Assembly (NCBI GenBank): GCA_958422185.1
Contig: CATZNW010000004.1
Span: forward strand, 1-64,000
Origin: an uncultured Clostridium sp.
GTDB taxonomy: Bacteria; Bacillota; Clostridia; Oscillospirales; Acutalibacteraceae
Direction: 5' to 3'
Length of the DNA: 64,000 nt
The position numbers and the translations under genes were made by a program. Positions 1 to 8,392 of this stretch are shown here, one piece after another; the first letter of the stretch is position 1, and the number at the start of each line of letters is the position of its first letter. The notes beneath the pieces are model-generated. The model was not told where the DNA came from, did not search any database, and worked only from the letters and a program-made list of their open reading frames with translations.

Positions 1-1
1 A

Positions 2-988
2 AGCCAGATAAAACTTCGCGCAGGCAGACTCGGTGTTATGACGGACAATCTTGGCATTCTTGCCGAAACGGATATAGGTACAATAGTTGAGACCATAAAA
101 GCCGAACAGTCGAACGTGGTTATTATTGACTCAATTCAGACAATGGTTTATGATGAGATTTCATCAACCGCCGGTTCGATTACGCAGGTCCGTGAATGTA
201 CCAATATACTGATGCATTTGGCCAAGTCACTGGGAATTCCTGTTTTAGTTGTAGGGCATGTCAATAAAGATGGCGCTATCGCAGGCCCAAAGGTGCTTGA
301 ACATATCGTAGATACTGTCCTTTATTTTGAAGGGGAACGAAATTATTCATACAGAATACTGCGCGGTGTAAAAAACCGTTTCGGTTCAACTAATGAGATC
401 GGCGTTTTTGAGATGAAACAGAACGGCCTTCAGGAGGTAGAGAATCCGTCTTTGCTCATGTTATCCGGCAGACCTAAAAATGTCAGCGGAACATGCGTAG
501 CTTGTGTCATGGAAGGATCCAGACCGATTCTGGCGGAAGTTCAGGGGCTTGTAACAGCTACAGGTTTCGGAACGCCAAGAAGAATGAGCACAGGATTTGA
601 TTATAACAGAATGGCAATGATACTTGCCGTTCTGGAGAAAAGAGCCGGGTATTTTTTCAATTCAATGGATACATATATAAATGTTATCGGCGGGTTGCGC
701 CTTGATGAACCGGCAGCGGATCTCACGGTTGCAATGGCTCTTGTTTCTTCGCTTAAAGACATAGTTGTAAAAGATAATATTATTGCTTTCGGTGAAATAG
801 GATTGGCAGGGGAGATCCGCGCAGTAAATAATTGTGAACAGCGTATATCCGAATCCGTGCGCCTGGGTTTTGACAAATGTATAATTCCGTTCCATAATTA
901 CAAGGGACTTTCTAAAAACATTAAAGTGTCAGCAGATATAATTCCGGTTCGTTCGGTTCGTGAAGCTTTTAACGCAATCACTGAATAA
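2..988 (+). CDS. radA: DNA repair protein RadA/Sms, 5'-truncated by window edge
   Basis: This is the C-terminal two-thirds of the RadA branch-migration ATPase, which processes recombination intermediates with RecA. The frame is open from base 2, so the zinc finger and Walker A lie outside the window. A Walker B-like strand (VVIIDSIQTM) appears near visible residue 40. The RadA-specific KNRFG motif follows (KNRFGSTNEIGVFEM), and the end is the Lon-protease-like domain with LAGEIRAVNNCEQRI and a CIIP segment. At least 328 residues are present; the family is about 450. A hairpin terminator follows the stop at once, so the gene ends its transcript. The assignment is secure; only the missing N-terminus is unknown. 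Confidence 0.96.
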   Translation, partial: SQIKLRAGRLGVMTDNLGILAETDIGTIVETIKAEQSNVVIIDSIQTMVYDEISSTAGSITQVRECTNILMHLAKSLGIPVLVVGHVNKDGAIAGPKVLEHIVDTVLYFEGERNYSYRILRGVKNRFGSTNEIGVFEMKQNGLQEVENPSLLMLSGRPKNVSGTCVACVMEGSRPILAEVQGLVTATGFGTPRRMSTGFDYNRMAMILAVLEKRAGYFFNSMDTYINVIGGLRLDEPAADLTVAMALVSSLKDIVVKDNIIAFGEIGLAGEIRAVNNCEQRISESVRLGFDKCIIPFHNYKGLSKNIKVSADIIPVRSVREAFNAITE

Positions 989-999
989 AAGTATATTTT

Positions 1000-1030
1000 A
1001 AAGGCAGTTCGATAGAGCTGCCTTTTATTT
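1000..1030 (+). terminator. Rho-independent terminator of radA
   Basis: AAAGGCAG at 1000-1007 pairs with CTGCCTTT at 1018-1025, followed by a T-rich tail (TTTTATTTATTT). It begins 12 bases after the radA stop codon. Confidence 0.8.
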
Positions 1031-1044
1031 ATTTGCATACCCTC

Positions 1045-1073
1045 TTGACAGGGGGTAAAAAACTTGATACAAT
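1045..1073 (+). promoter_or_regulatory. Sigma-A type promoter upstream of the xer leader
   Basis: Consensus TTGACA at 1045-1050, a 17-base spacer, and TACAAT at 1068-1073. Transcription would start near 1080, which leaves about 325 bases of untranslated leader before the Xer start codon. Confidence 0.75.
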
Positions 1074-1079
1074 TATACA

Positions 1080-1390
1080 AAATTAATCTTTTGTGCAATT
1101 AAGGGGAGCTAAATTTAGATTAAATAATGCAGAAATAGATTTAGTAATTATCTATATTTTATTTTCAAAAAATGTATCTTAAGATAATTACTCATATATG
1201 GGAGATCCACACACGCTGATTCTTATTTAAATGGTTCGCTTACTTTATCAGCGGAAAGATTATTTAATAGAACGATTATATATCATTCTGCTTTATCACG
1301 CGTGAATCATTGTTCCTATTGATCTAAGGAAATATCTTTGCATATACCCCATTTTGTTATCTCAGAGTTAATTCATGAAACTGTTTCACA
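1080..1390 (+). other. Long structured leader or possible small RNA before xer
   Basis: This roughly 310-base stretch between the promoter at 1045-1073 and the Xer ribosome binding site has no credible reading frame. It holds a perfect 11-base inverted repeat (1143-1153 with 1182-1192) and a second stem, CGCTGAT at 1214-1220 with ATCAGCG at 1247-1253. A further imperfect pairing may involve the 1270 and 1305 regions. I do not recognise it as tmRNA, 6S RNA, RNase P RNA or a known riboswitch. It could be a 5' leader of the recombinase gene or a free small RNA; no clear intrinsic terminator is visible before the gene. Confidence 0.35.
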
Positions 1391-1404
1391 AAGGAGGGCT
1401 TTTT

Positions 1405-2376
1405 TTGAGAAAAGATGAATTTACAACACTTCCGCAGCTTGTACAGCAATATCTGCTGTATCTTGAGGCTATTAAAGGTCATTCTGAACTTTCTGTAATT
1501 GAATATGCGTCTGATCTGAGAACCTTTTTTAGATTCATGGCAAAATATAAAGGTATTGCTGATAAAAATGTTCCTGATGAAGATATTGATATATCCCCTA
1601 TCGATATCGAATTTATAAAAAACATTACTCTGAACGATGCCTATTCATATTTAATTTATCTGAAAAACGAGCGTAAAAATAACGAAACAACGCGCGCTCG
1701 CCGAGTGATATCCATACGAAGGTTTTTCATATATCTTACTGACAATTTGGGTCTGCTTAAATCCAATCCGATGAAAAATCTGGATATTCCGAAAACAAAA
1801 AAATCTCTTCCGAAATATCTTACACTGGAAGAGGCGGAAAAGCTTTTGTCTGTTATTGACGGGCCGTATAAAGAACGTGATTATGCTATAATTACATTAT
1901 TTCTTAATTGCGGCATGCGCCTTGCAGAGCTAGTGTCAATAAATTATAACGATATAAAAGATGACGGAAGCCTCGTGATAACCGGAAAAGGAAATAAAGA
2001 ACGCGTGATCTATATGAATCATGCATGCATAAAGGCCATTTCGGATTATATGAAAAAAAGACCGAATAACGGCGTAAAAGACAAAGCTTTGTTTTTAAGC
2101 AGCAGAAACAAAAGAATAAGCCCGAAGACCGTGCAGCATATAGTTTACACCAATCTTGATAAAGCCGGGCTTGGAGACAGAGGTCTTTCCGTTCATAAGC
2201 TGAGACATACTGCCGCAACGCTTATGTACCAATACGGCAATGTGGATCTGCTGCTTTTGAAAGAAGTTTTGGGTCATGAAAATTTGGGTACTACCGAAAT
2301 ATACACCCACACTACCGCTGACGCAGCAAAAAAAGCCATAGCGGCAAATCCGTTAAATGATGATAAGCATAACTAA
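1405..2376 (+). CDS. xerD: Tyrosine recombinase, XerC/XerD family
   Basis: Site-specific recombinase of the Xer family, which resolves chromosome dimers at dif. An N-terminal SAM-like core-binding domain occupies about residues 1-100 and the catalytic domain about 135-323. Catalytic residues are visible: Arg172 (CGMRLAEL), Lys195 (GKGNKER), His264 and Arg267 (HKLRH), His291 (LGHENL) and the nucleophile Tyr300 (IYTH). I chose the TTG start at 1405 because AAAGGAGG at 1390-1397 sits 7 bases upstream; the ATG at 1375 has no such site. Length 323 matches chromosomal Xer proteins. The converging neighbour is spoIIM, and in Bacillus spoIIM lies close to xerD (ripX), which favours XerD, but XerC is not excluded. 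Confidence 0.9.
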   Translation: MRKDEFTTLPQLVQQYLLYLEAIKGHSELSVIEYASDLRTFFRFMAKYKGIADKNVPDEDIDISPIDIEFIKNITLNDAYSYLIYLKNERKNNETTRARRVISIRRFFIYLTDNLGLLKSNPMKNLDIPKTKKSLPKYLTLEEAEKLLSVIDGPYKERDYAIITLFLNCGMRLAELVSINYNDIKDDGSLVITGKGNKERVIYMNHACIKAISDYMKKRPNNGVKDKALFLSSRNKRISPKTVQHIVYTNLDKAGLGDRGLSVHKLRHTAATLMYQYGNVDLLLLKEVLGHENLGTTEIYTHTTADAAKKAIAANPLNDDKHN

Positions 2377-2378
2377 AA

Positions 2379-3029
2379 TTATATTGCGATAATTCCGCTC
2401 AGCGCCGACGTGATGCCGGAGTTAATGAGAGCGACCAAAACAGTCATAAGCGCATAAAGGAGATACTTCTTCATATAGCTTTTATAATTAATTTTTTCAG
2501 TGCTTTCGCTTTTTCCTAATGTAATATTATAAATCTTTCTGCTTAGATCGGAGCTCAGCGAGGCAGTATACACGATAACTGTAAGGAACGAGCACACAAA
2601 AGGCGCTATCATCAAAAGACTGTATCCAAAACCTTTAAAACCAAAATTAATATAATAATATGCGATCTTCAGCCCGGCCTGCAAACCAATAATAAGCGGA
2701 ACAGCATTTATTACCGGAAAGCCCACCAGGCAGATCCCAAGCAATACGGTAAGTGCGAATACAAAAAAGTAAAAACCCAGATTGTTGACAAACTGATTGA
2801 TGAAATCGTTTGACGCTGCGGATCTGATGATATCGTCAAGAGCGTCTGTTCTGCAATTTTTGTATATAAGTGCGCCGCACAGTAAACCAGCTGCAAAAAA
2901 CAGTGATGAATAGATCACTGTTTTGTTTTCAGTAAAGATCTCATATAAATTCTTTTTTTCTTTGTGTTTATCTTTATCCTCCTTATTGCCTTTTAGAGGA
3001 TTTTTTTGTACGATTTCGCTGTTTTTCAT
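2379..3029 (-). CDS. spoIIM: Stage II sporulation protein M
   Basis: Membrane protein of the SpoIIM family, which in Bacillus joins SpoIID and SpoIIP in the complex that drives septal peptidoglycan degradation and forespore engulfment. The 216-residue chain has a charged Lys-rich cytoplasmic N-terminus (about 1-35), then five hydrophobic segments at roughly 38-57, 84-105, 108-130, 135-160 and 190-214. The segment with GFPVINAVPLIIGLQAGLK resembles the family core. The start overlaps the upstream gene's stop by 4 bases (ATGA), so the two are probably cotranslated. It ends 2 bases from the stop of the convergent Xer gene, with no terminator between them. Confidence 0.85.
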   Translation of the reverse strand: MKNSEIVQKNPLKGNKEDKDKHKEKKNLYEIFTENKTVIYSSLFFAAGLLCGALIYKNCRTDALDDIIRSAASNDFINQFVNNLGFYFFVFALTVLLGICLVGFPVINAVPLIIGLQAGLKIAYYYINFGFKGFGYSLLMIAPFVCSFLTVIVYTASLSSDLSRKIYNITLGKSESTEKINYKSYMKKYLLYALMTVLVALINSGITSALSGIIAI

Positions 3030-3430
3030 TTTTTGACCCTTATTTTCTTAGATTTTTTTACCGAGTACATGCCGGCTAAACCGGAAAAAATGATGGTGAG
3101 CATCAGTTTAAGAAAAAAAATCCACACTGTATTATGATTTACAATTAGATTAACTAACGAAAAAAGTATAAGCGGCAAAGATGAGACTGCGCCAACAAGA
3201 AATCCGCTGTTTTTGAATGACGAGGCGCATAGAAACGCCGTTAATCCGGCGCTTACGATCATTACTGCGGTAGCAAGATACTGCGCAGATTCAAAATCGA
3301 TATCAAGCTCATATATAATCAAGGAAATCAGTGCCGAAAAAGAAGCGCAGAACAGGGCTGAAAAGAAAACAGATTTAATAATAAATGCTAAAAGTAATTT
3401 TTTATCGATTGAAGATTTTATCTTTTTCAT
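3026..3430 (-). CDS. TIGR04086/DUF3792-type membrane protein
   Basis: Small membrane protein of 134 residues with four hydrophobic segments (about 12-35, 45-65, 72-92 and 98-118) and a basic C-terminal tail (VKKSKKIRVKK). Proteins of this type (YrzE in Bacillus) commonly lie beside yajC in Clostridia; their function is unknown. I place the start at the ATG at 3430, because AAAGGAG lies 7-8 bases upstream; an in-frame ATG at 3454 lacks a site. That Shine-Dalgarno sequence is itself the 3' arm of a terminator-like hairpin after yajC, so expression may depend on read-through. It overlaps spoIIM by 4 bases. Confidence 0.7.
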   Translation of the reverse strand: MKKIKSSIDKKLLLAFIIKSVFFSALFCASFSALISLIIYELDIDFESAQYLATAVMIVSAGLTAFLCASSFKNSGFLVGAVSSLPLILFSLVNLIVNHNTVWIFFLKLMLTIIFSGLAGMYSVKKSKKIRVKK

Positions 3431-3474
3431 AAAAAAACTCCTTTGCTTATCCATTAAAGGATATTCAAAGGAGT
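3431..3474 (-). terminator. Terminator hairpin whose 3' arm contains the next gene's Shine-Dalgarno
   Basis: Read on the minus strand, ACTCCTTTG (3474-3466) pairs with CAAAGGAGT (3445-3437), with an inner ATCC/GGAT pair. Seven T residues follow (3437-3431) and then the ATG at 3430. It ends the yajC transcript, yet the AAAGGAG of the downstream gene is buried in the stem. Confidence 0.7.
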
Positions 3475-3503
3475 AAATTTTTATTACTTATAAATTTGTA
3501 ATA

Positions 3504-3971
3504 TTATTTTTTATCTTCAGCCTTATCCGTGCTTTCATCAGCTTTTTCAGTTTTTCCTTTAACTGCTTTACCCTTGGCGGCAGCTTTTTCTTCTTTCTTC
3601 TTTTTAGCAGCCTCCTTGGCAGCCTCAACCTCTTTTCTGTGCTGTTCCATCTTCGTTTTGTTTGTATTAACAGCCCAACGCTGAATCTTCATTTTCGTTC
3701 TGTCTGCGCCGGTTTCAATAACAAGATCCTCTTCTCTTATTGTAACGACCTTGCCTACGATTCCGCCGATAGTAATAATCTCATCGCCTATTTCAAGCGA
3801 ATTGCGCATTTCTTGTTCTTCTTTTTGGCGTTTTCTTTGCGGACGAACTGTAACAAAGTACATAACCACAAGCAAAACTACCATTAATATTATGAATGAG
3901 TATGAGTTGCCGGTTCCGGTGGCTGTACCTGAAGCGGCGCCTGAAGATAACTGAAGTAAGGTTTCTAACAT
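3504..3971 (-). CDS. yajC: Preprotein translocase subunit YajC
   Basis: YajC is a small membrane accessory of the Sec translocon, associated with SecDF. A single membrane segment lies at about residues 24-42 (FIILMVVLLVVMYFVTV), followed by the family's RPQRKRQKE motif and the conserved LEIGDEIITIGGIVGKV stretch. The C-terminal 45 residues are an Ala/Lys/Glu-rich charged tail, longer than in the E. coli protein (155 versus about 110 residues). GGAGG lies 11 bases before the ATG. It sits downstream of queA-tgt, the usual order in many bacteria, but also has its own promoter. Confidence 0.92.
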   Translation of the reverse strand: MLETLLQLSSGAASGTATGTGNSYSFIILMVVLLVVMYFVTVRPQRKRQKEEQEMRNSLEIGDEIITIGGIVGKVVTIREEDLVIETGADRTKMKIQRWAVNTNKTKMEQHRKEVEAAKEAAKKKKEEKAAAKGKAVKGKTEKADESTDKAEDKK

Positions 3972-4008
3972 GATTTTTGACCTCCAAATTTTACTAACAG
4001 TGATTTAT

Positions 4009-4037
4009 ATTATATAGACATTATAAAGAAAATGCAA
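4009..4037 (-). promoter_or_regulatory. Promoter of yajC
   Basis: On the minus strand TTGCAT (4037-4032), a 17-base spacer and consensus TATAAT (4014-4009). It lies in the tgt-yajC gap, so yajC can be transcribed independently of queA-tgt. Confidence 0.65.
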
Positions 4038-4044
4038 GAACTTT

Positions 4045-5178
4045 TTAAATGCGGGTATCAAGTTTAACACAATATTCATTTTTAAAAGACTCAAAACTTC
4101 CGTTTTCAATATTAAAACGTATCTCGCTCATCAAATGATTATAAAAATAAAGATTATGCATTACTGCAAGCCGCATTCCAAGCACTTCGTTAGCTTTCAT
4201 CAGGTGACGTATATATCCCCTGCTGTACCTTTTGCAGACAGGGCAGCTGCACTCACTGTCTATCGGTAAATCGTCAAGTATATATTTAGAATTATTTATA
4301 TTTATTATTCCTTCTTTAGTAAATAAATGCCCGTGACGCGCATTTCTGCTAGGCATAACACAGTCAAACAGGTCCACTCCCCTGCTGACGCCTTCAAGAA
4401 TATTTCCCGGTGTTCCCACACCCATTAAATAGCGTGGCTTATTCTCAGGCGCAAAAGGCGTAACTGCGCTTATGATTCTGTACATATCTTCTTTTGGTTC
4501 TCCGACAGCCAATCCGCCGATTGCATAGCCGTCCAGGTCCATTTTGGCGATCTCTTTCATATGCTCGATACGCAGGTCGTCATAAGTACATCCCTGATTG
4601 ATGCCAAACAGAAGCTGATTCTTATTGATCGTTTCATCAAGAGAATTGAGTCTGTCCATTTCTGCTTTACAGCGCTCGAGCCATCGTAACGTTCTTGCAC
4701 AAGAGGCTTTTGCATATTCGTAAGACGCCGGATTTTCAACGCATTCATCAAAAGCCATAGCTATCGTTGAAGCCAGGCGGCTTTGAATCCGCATGGATTC
4801 CTCAGGACCCATAAAGATCTTTTTGCCGTCTATATGAGAATGAAAAGTGACCCCTTCTTCTCTGATCTTATTGAGCTTGGCAAGTGAAAAGACCTGAAAA
4901 CCGCCGCTGTCAGTCAAAATAGGCTTACTCCAGGTTGTAAATTCATGCAGTCCGCCCATATCATATATCACATCTTCGCCCGGCCTCACATGCAGGTGAT
5001 ATGTATTACACAGCATAACCTGTGTATCTATATTCTCCAGATCATCAGCAGAAAGTCCGCCTTTTATTGCTGCAACTGTTGCAACATTCATAAATGCCGG
5101 AGTCTGAACCGTACCATGCACTGTTTCAAAGACCCCGCGCCTGGCAAATCCTTCTTTATTTAAAACGGTAAACTTCAT
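4045..5178 (-). CDS. tgt: tRNA-guanine transglycosylase
   Basis: Exchanges guanine-34 in GUN-anticodon tRNAs for the queuosine precursor preQ1. The 377-residue TIM-barrel protein shows the proton-acceptor Asp in LTDSGGFQVFSL near residue 90 and the nucleophile region GVDLFDCVMPSRNARHG. The C-terminal zinc site is CSCPVCKRYSRGYIRHL. I start at the ATG at 5178, 3 bases after the queA stop and preceded by GAGG within the queA 3' end; an upstream in-frame TTG at 5184 is less likely. It forms an operon with queA, the next enzyme of the same pathway. Confidence 0.96.
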   Translation of the reverse strand: MKFTVLNKEGFARRGVFETVHGTVQTPAFMNVATVAAIKGGLSADDLENIDTQVMLCNTYHLHVRPGEDVIYDMGGLHEFTTWSKPILTDSGGFQVFSLAKLNKIREEGVTFHSHIDGKKIFMGPEESMRIQSRLASTIAMAFDECVENPASYEYAKASCARTLRWLERCKAEMDRLNSLDETINKNQLLFGINQGCTYDDLRIEHMKEIAKMDLDGYAIGGLAVGEPKEDMYRIISAVTPFAPENKPRYLMGVGTPGNILEGVSRGVDLFDCVMPSRNARHGHLFTKEGIININNSKYILDDLPIDSECSCPVCKRYSRGYIRHLMKANEVLGMRLAVMHNLYFYNHLMSEIRFNIENGSFESFKNEYCVKLDTRI

Positions 5179-5180
5179 AA

Positions 5181-6212
5181 TCAATCCTCAATAAACATAG
5201 CGTCGCCGAAACTGAAAAACCTGTATTTTTCTTTAACCGCGGTCTTATAAGCGTTCATAATATTTTCGTATCCGGCAAATGCAGACACAAGCATTATAAG
5301 TGTGCTTTCCGGAAGATGAAAATTCGTAATCAGCGCATCCATACATTTAAATTCAAATCCGGGATATATAAAAATGGACGTATCGCCTTCGTCAGCACAG
5401 ATACAGCCGTTTTTCGCAGCTACGGATTCAATAGTCCTGCACGAAGTTGTGCCTACAGCGATTACTCTGCCGCCGTTTTTTTTAGTTTCATTAATAACAG
5501 AAGCTGCATTTTCTGGCATAATGTAATGCTCGGTGTGCATTTTATGTTTTGTAACGTCATCTACCTTAACGGGTCTGAATGTTCCGAGTCCGACATGCAG
5601 TGTTATTTCGGCAATATTTATCCCTTTCACCTTTATATCTTCCAGCATTTCGGGTGTAAAATGAAGCCCTGCAGTTGGTGCAGCGGCTGAACCGAGCTCT
5701 TTACTGTAAACCGTCTGATAACGTTCCTTATCTTTCAGCTTTTCCTTTATGTAAGGCGGCAGTGGCATAGAACCGATCTCATCAAGTACGGCATAAATAT
5801 TTCCGTCACACGTAAATTTTACAAATCTGCTTCCTTCCTGACTGTCTATATCCGCGATTTCACCAATAAGCTTTCCTTCACCAAAAGAAAATTTTGTGCC
5901 GACTTTTGCTCTTTTTCCGGGTTTACATAAGCATTCCCAAACATCATTCTCTTTCTGCGAAAGCAATAAAAATTCCACAACGGCACCGGTTTCTTCCTTC
6001 ACGCCGTAGATCCTTGCAGGAATAACTCTTGTATCATTGATAACAAGACAGTCACCCGGATTCAGATACTCGGTCAGGTCTCTGAAAACACGGTGTTCCA
6101 ATCTGCCGTCCTTCTTATGGAGCACCATAAGACGCGAAGCATTCCTTGGCTCGATCGGAGTCTGCGCTATTAAAGATTCGGGCAGGTCATAATAAAAGTC
6201 TGAAGTTTTCAT
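5181..6212 (-). CDS. queA: S-adenosylmethionine:tRNA ribosyltransferase-isomerase
   Basis: Transfers and isomerises the ribosyl part of S-adenosylmethionine onto preQ1-modified tRNA, giving epoxyqueuosine. Family motifs include the N-terminal DFYYDLPESLIAQ-PIEPR, NDTRVIPAR, the central AAPTAGLHFT and TNFHLPESTLIMLVSAFAG near the C-terminus. I chose the ATG at 6212 because GGAG lies 5 bases upstream and the N-terminus then matches the family (MKTSDF); a start at 6239 would add nine unmatched residues. Length is 343, as usual. An extended -10 element (TGATATAAT, about 6265-6257) lies upstream. Confidence 0.96.
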   Translation of the reverse strand: MKTSDFYYDLPESLIAQTPIEPRNASRLMVLHKKDGRLEHRVFRDLTEYLNPGDCLVINDTRVIPARIYGVKEETGAVVEFLLLSQKENDVWECLCKPGKRAKVGTKFSFGEGKLIGEIADIDSQEGSRFVKFTCDGNIYAVLDEIGSMPLPPYIKEKLKDKERYQTVYSKELGSAAAPTAGLHFTPEMLEDIKVKGINIAEITLHVGLGTFRPVKVDDVTKHKMHTEHYIMPENAASVINETKKNGGRVIAVGTTSCRTIESVAAKNGCICADEGDTSIFIYPGFEFKCMDALITNFHLPESTLIMLVSAFAGYENIMNAYKTAVKEKYRFFSFGDAMFIED

Positions 6213-6354
6213 AAAGTCTCCGTAATTTTTGTTTGACATATATATATAATAAGTGATATTATATCATAAAGATATGGCAAACGCCGTCTAATATTATATT
6301 CTATTGTATATATTTTTACAAGATTTATTTTCACTTTAAGTTAGGAGAATCGCT

Positions 6355-7440
6355 ATGAAAAGAAAATACAATGTTGGCGTAGTCGGAGCCACAGGCATGG
6401 TTGGTCAGCGTTTTATAACGCTGCTTTCAGAACATCCGTGGTTTACTATCACGAGTCTTGCAGCGTCTTCCAGATCAGCCGGAAAAAGATATGAGGATGC
6501 CGTTGGAAAAAAATGGTGCATGGACACTGAAATTCCTGAAAATGTAAAAGATATGATAGTCAGGGATGCGTCTGCAGATATTGACAAAGTAACTTCCGAA
6601 GTCGATTTTGTTTTTTGTGCTGTAGACATGAAAAAAGACGATATAAAAAAGCTTGAGGAAGAATATGCCAAACACGAGTGCCCCGTTGTTTCAAACAACA
6701 GCGCTCACCGCTTTACTCCGGATGTGCCGATGGTTGTTCCGGAGCTTAATGCAGATCATATCAACATCATTCCTTCGCAGAGAATGCGGCTTGGCACTAA
6801 GAGAGGCTTTATTGCGGTAAAATCGAACTGCTCGCTTCAGTCCTATGTGCCTGCTTTGTTCCCTCTTCACGATAAATTCGGAGTGAAAGATGTGCTTGTA
6901 TGCACATACCAGGCTATTAGCGGCGCAGGCAAAACTTTTGCGACATGGCCTGAAATGATAGACAATGTTATTCCCTATATCGGCGGAGAAGAAGAAAAAA
7001 GTGAAAAAGAGCCGCTCAAGATCTGGGGTAAGATCGACGGTGATGAGATCAGATTGGCTGACAAACCTAATTTTACGGCTCAGTGTATACGTGTTCCTGT
7101 TTCCAACGGTCATCTCGGCGCTGTGTTTGTAAACTTTGAGAAGAAACCTTCGATTGACGAGATGAAAGAGATATGGAAGAGCTTTAAGGGCCGCGCACAG
7201 GAACTTGAGCTTCCTTCCGCGCCGAAACAATTTTTGCATTATTTTGAAGAAGATGACAGACCTCAGATTAAATCTGAAAGAATGCTTGAAAACGGTATGG
7301 CAGTCTCTATCGGAAGACTCAGGGAAGATACACAGTATCAGTATAAATTTGTTTGCCTTTCTCACAACACACTGCGTGGTGCGGCCGGCGGTTCTGTTCT
7401 TCTTGCCGAGCTGCTGTGTGCTGAAGGTTATATGGACTGA
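6355..7440 (+). CDS. asd: Aspartate-semialdehyde dehydrogenase, archaeal/fungal-type
   Basis: Reduces aspartyl phosphate to aspartate semialdehyde, the branch point to lysine/diaminopimelate, threonine and methionine. The NADP-binding GATGMVGQRF motif is at residues 11-20. The catalytic Cys lies in KSNCSLQSYVPAL and the later acid-base region in RVPVSNGHLGAVFV. At 361 residues, and with this motif spelling, it resembles the archaeal/fungal subfamily (TIGR00978-like) rather than the shorter E. coli/Bacillus enzymes; that is family knowledge, not a search. AGGAG lies upstream of the ATG. It leads asd-dapA-dapB; gaps of 38 and 23 bases suggest one transcript. Confidence 0.93.
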   Translation: MKRKYNVGVVGATGMVGQRFITLLSEHPWFTITSLAASSRSAGKRYEDAVGKKWCMDTEIPENVKDMIVRDASADIDKVTSEVDFVFCAVDMKKDDIKKLEEEYAKHECPVVSNNSAHRFTPDVPMVVPELNADHINIIPSQRMRLGTKRGFIAVKSNCSLQSYVPALFPLHDKFGVKDVLVCTYQAISGAGKTFATWPEMIDNVIPYIGGEEEKSEKEPLKIWGKIDGDEIRLADKPNFTAQCIRVPVSNGHLGAVFVNFEKKPSIDEMKEIWKSFKGRAQELELPSAPKQFLHYFEEDDRPQIKSERMLENGMAVSIGRLREDTQYQYKFVCLSHNTLRGAAGGSVLLAELLCAEGYMD

Positions 7441-7478
7441 TTTAGATCATAAATTTTGGATAAGGAGAGTGTAGATAT

Positions 7479-8369
7479 ATGAAAGAACCTATTTTTACTG
7501 GTGCTGCTGTCGCAATAATTACACCTATGAAAGAAGACGGTACGGTTAATTATGAGGAGTTCGGGAGGTTCATTGACTGGCAGATAGAAAACGGAACGGA
7601 TGCAATAGTAGTCTGCGGAACTACCGGTGAAAGTTCCACGCTTGAAGTTGATGAGCATTCTGAATGCATCAAGTGGTGCGTTGAATATGTTGCCGGCAGA
7701 TGCGCTGTTATCGCCGGAACCGGTTCAAACTCAACCAGAAGTGCAATAGAATTAAGCACAGAGGCCTGCAGAGACGGCGCGGATGCGCTTCTGCTCGTCA
7801 CGCCATATTACAATAAGACGAGTCAAAAAGGTCTTGTAGCGCATTACAAAGCTATTCATGACGCAACTGACAAACCAATCATTCTTTACAATGTTCCGTC
7901 AAGAACAGGAATGAATATTCTTCCTGAAACCGCAGCTGAGCTTGCCAAGCTTCCGAGAATAAACGGAGTCAAGGAAGCAAGCGGAAATCTTGATCAAATT
8001 GCAAAAATACATGAACTGTGCGGCGATGAGCTTAATATATGGAGCGGCAACGACGATCAGATCTATGATGTGCTTGAAAGGGGCGGATTAGGCGTTATCA
8101 GCGTACTTTCAAACGTTTGTCCCCGGGAAACGCACGATATTGTTGCTAAATATTTAAACGGCGACAAGGCCGGATCAAAAGAAATGATGGATAAATATAT
8201 GAAGCTGGCAAAAGCTTTATTCTGCGATGTCAATCCCATTCCCGTTAAAGAGGCTGTTAATCTTTTAGGATTTGACGCGGGCCATTGCAGACTTCCGCTT
8301 ATTGATTTGTCGGATGAAAATAAGACAATGTTAAAGGAAGTTATGAAGGAATACAACCTTATTAAATAA
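7479..8369 (+). CDS. dapA: 4-hydroxy-tetrahydrodipicolinate synthase
   Basis: Condenses aspartate semialdehyde with pyruvate, the first committed step to diaminopimelate and lysine. The 296-residue TIM barrel shows the GTTGESSTLE loop, the catalytic-triad Tyr in TPYYNKTSQKG, and the Schiff-base Lys in INGVKEASGNL (about residue 166). The following ISVLSN strand is also typical. AAGGAGAG lies about 13 bases before the ATG. It is the second gene of the asd-dapA-dapB operon, so its substrate is made by the gene just upstream. Confidence 0.97.
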   Translation: MKEPIFTGAAVAIITPMKEDGTVNYEEFGRFIDWQIENGTDAIVVCGTTGESSTLEVDEHSECIKWCVEYVAGRCAVIAGTGSNSTRSAIELSTEACRDGADALLLVTPYYNKTSQKGLVAHYKAIHDATDKPIILYNVPSRTGMNILPETAAELAKLPRINGVKEASGNLDQIAKIHELCGDELNIWSGNDDQIYDVLERGGLGVISVLSNVCPRETHDIVAKYLNGDKAGSKEMMDKYMKLAKALFCDVNPIPVKEAVNLLGFDAGHCRLPLIDLSDENKTMLKEVMKEYNLIK

Positions 8370-8392
8370 ATTTCAGGCAAAGGAAGTTCAAA

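Noticed and set aside
1405..2376. Xer gene as a prophage or integron integrase
   Set aside because: Length and motifs are those of chromosomal XerC/D, the neighbours are housekeeping and spore genes, and no att-like repeats or phage genes are present.
6240..6354. Lysine riboswitch before asd-dapA-dapB
   Set aside because: The 115-base A/T-rich leader is too short and lacks the lysine-element stems or a terminator.
6691..7365. 224-codon minus-strand frame inside asd
   Set aside because: Antisense shadow of a conserved enzyme, with no ribosome binding site or recognisable domain.
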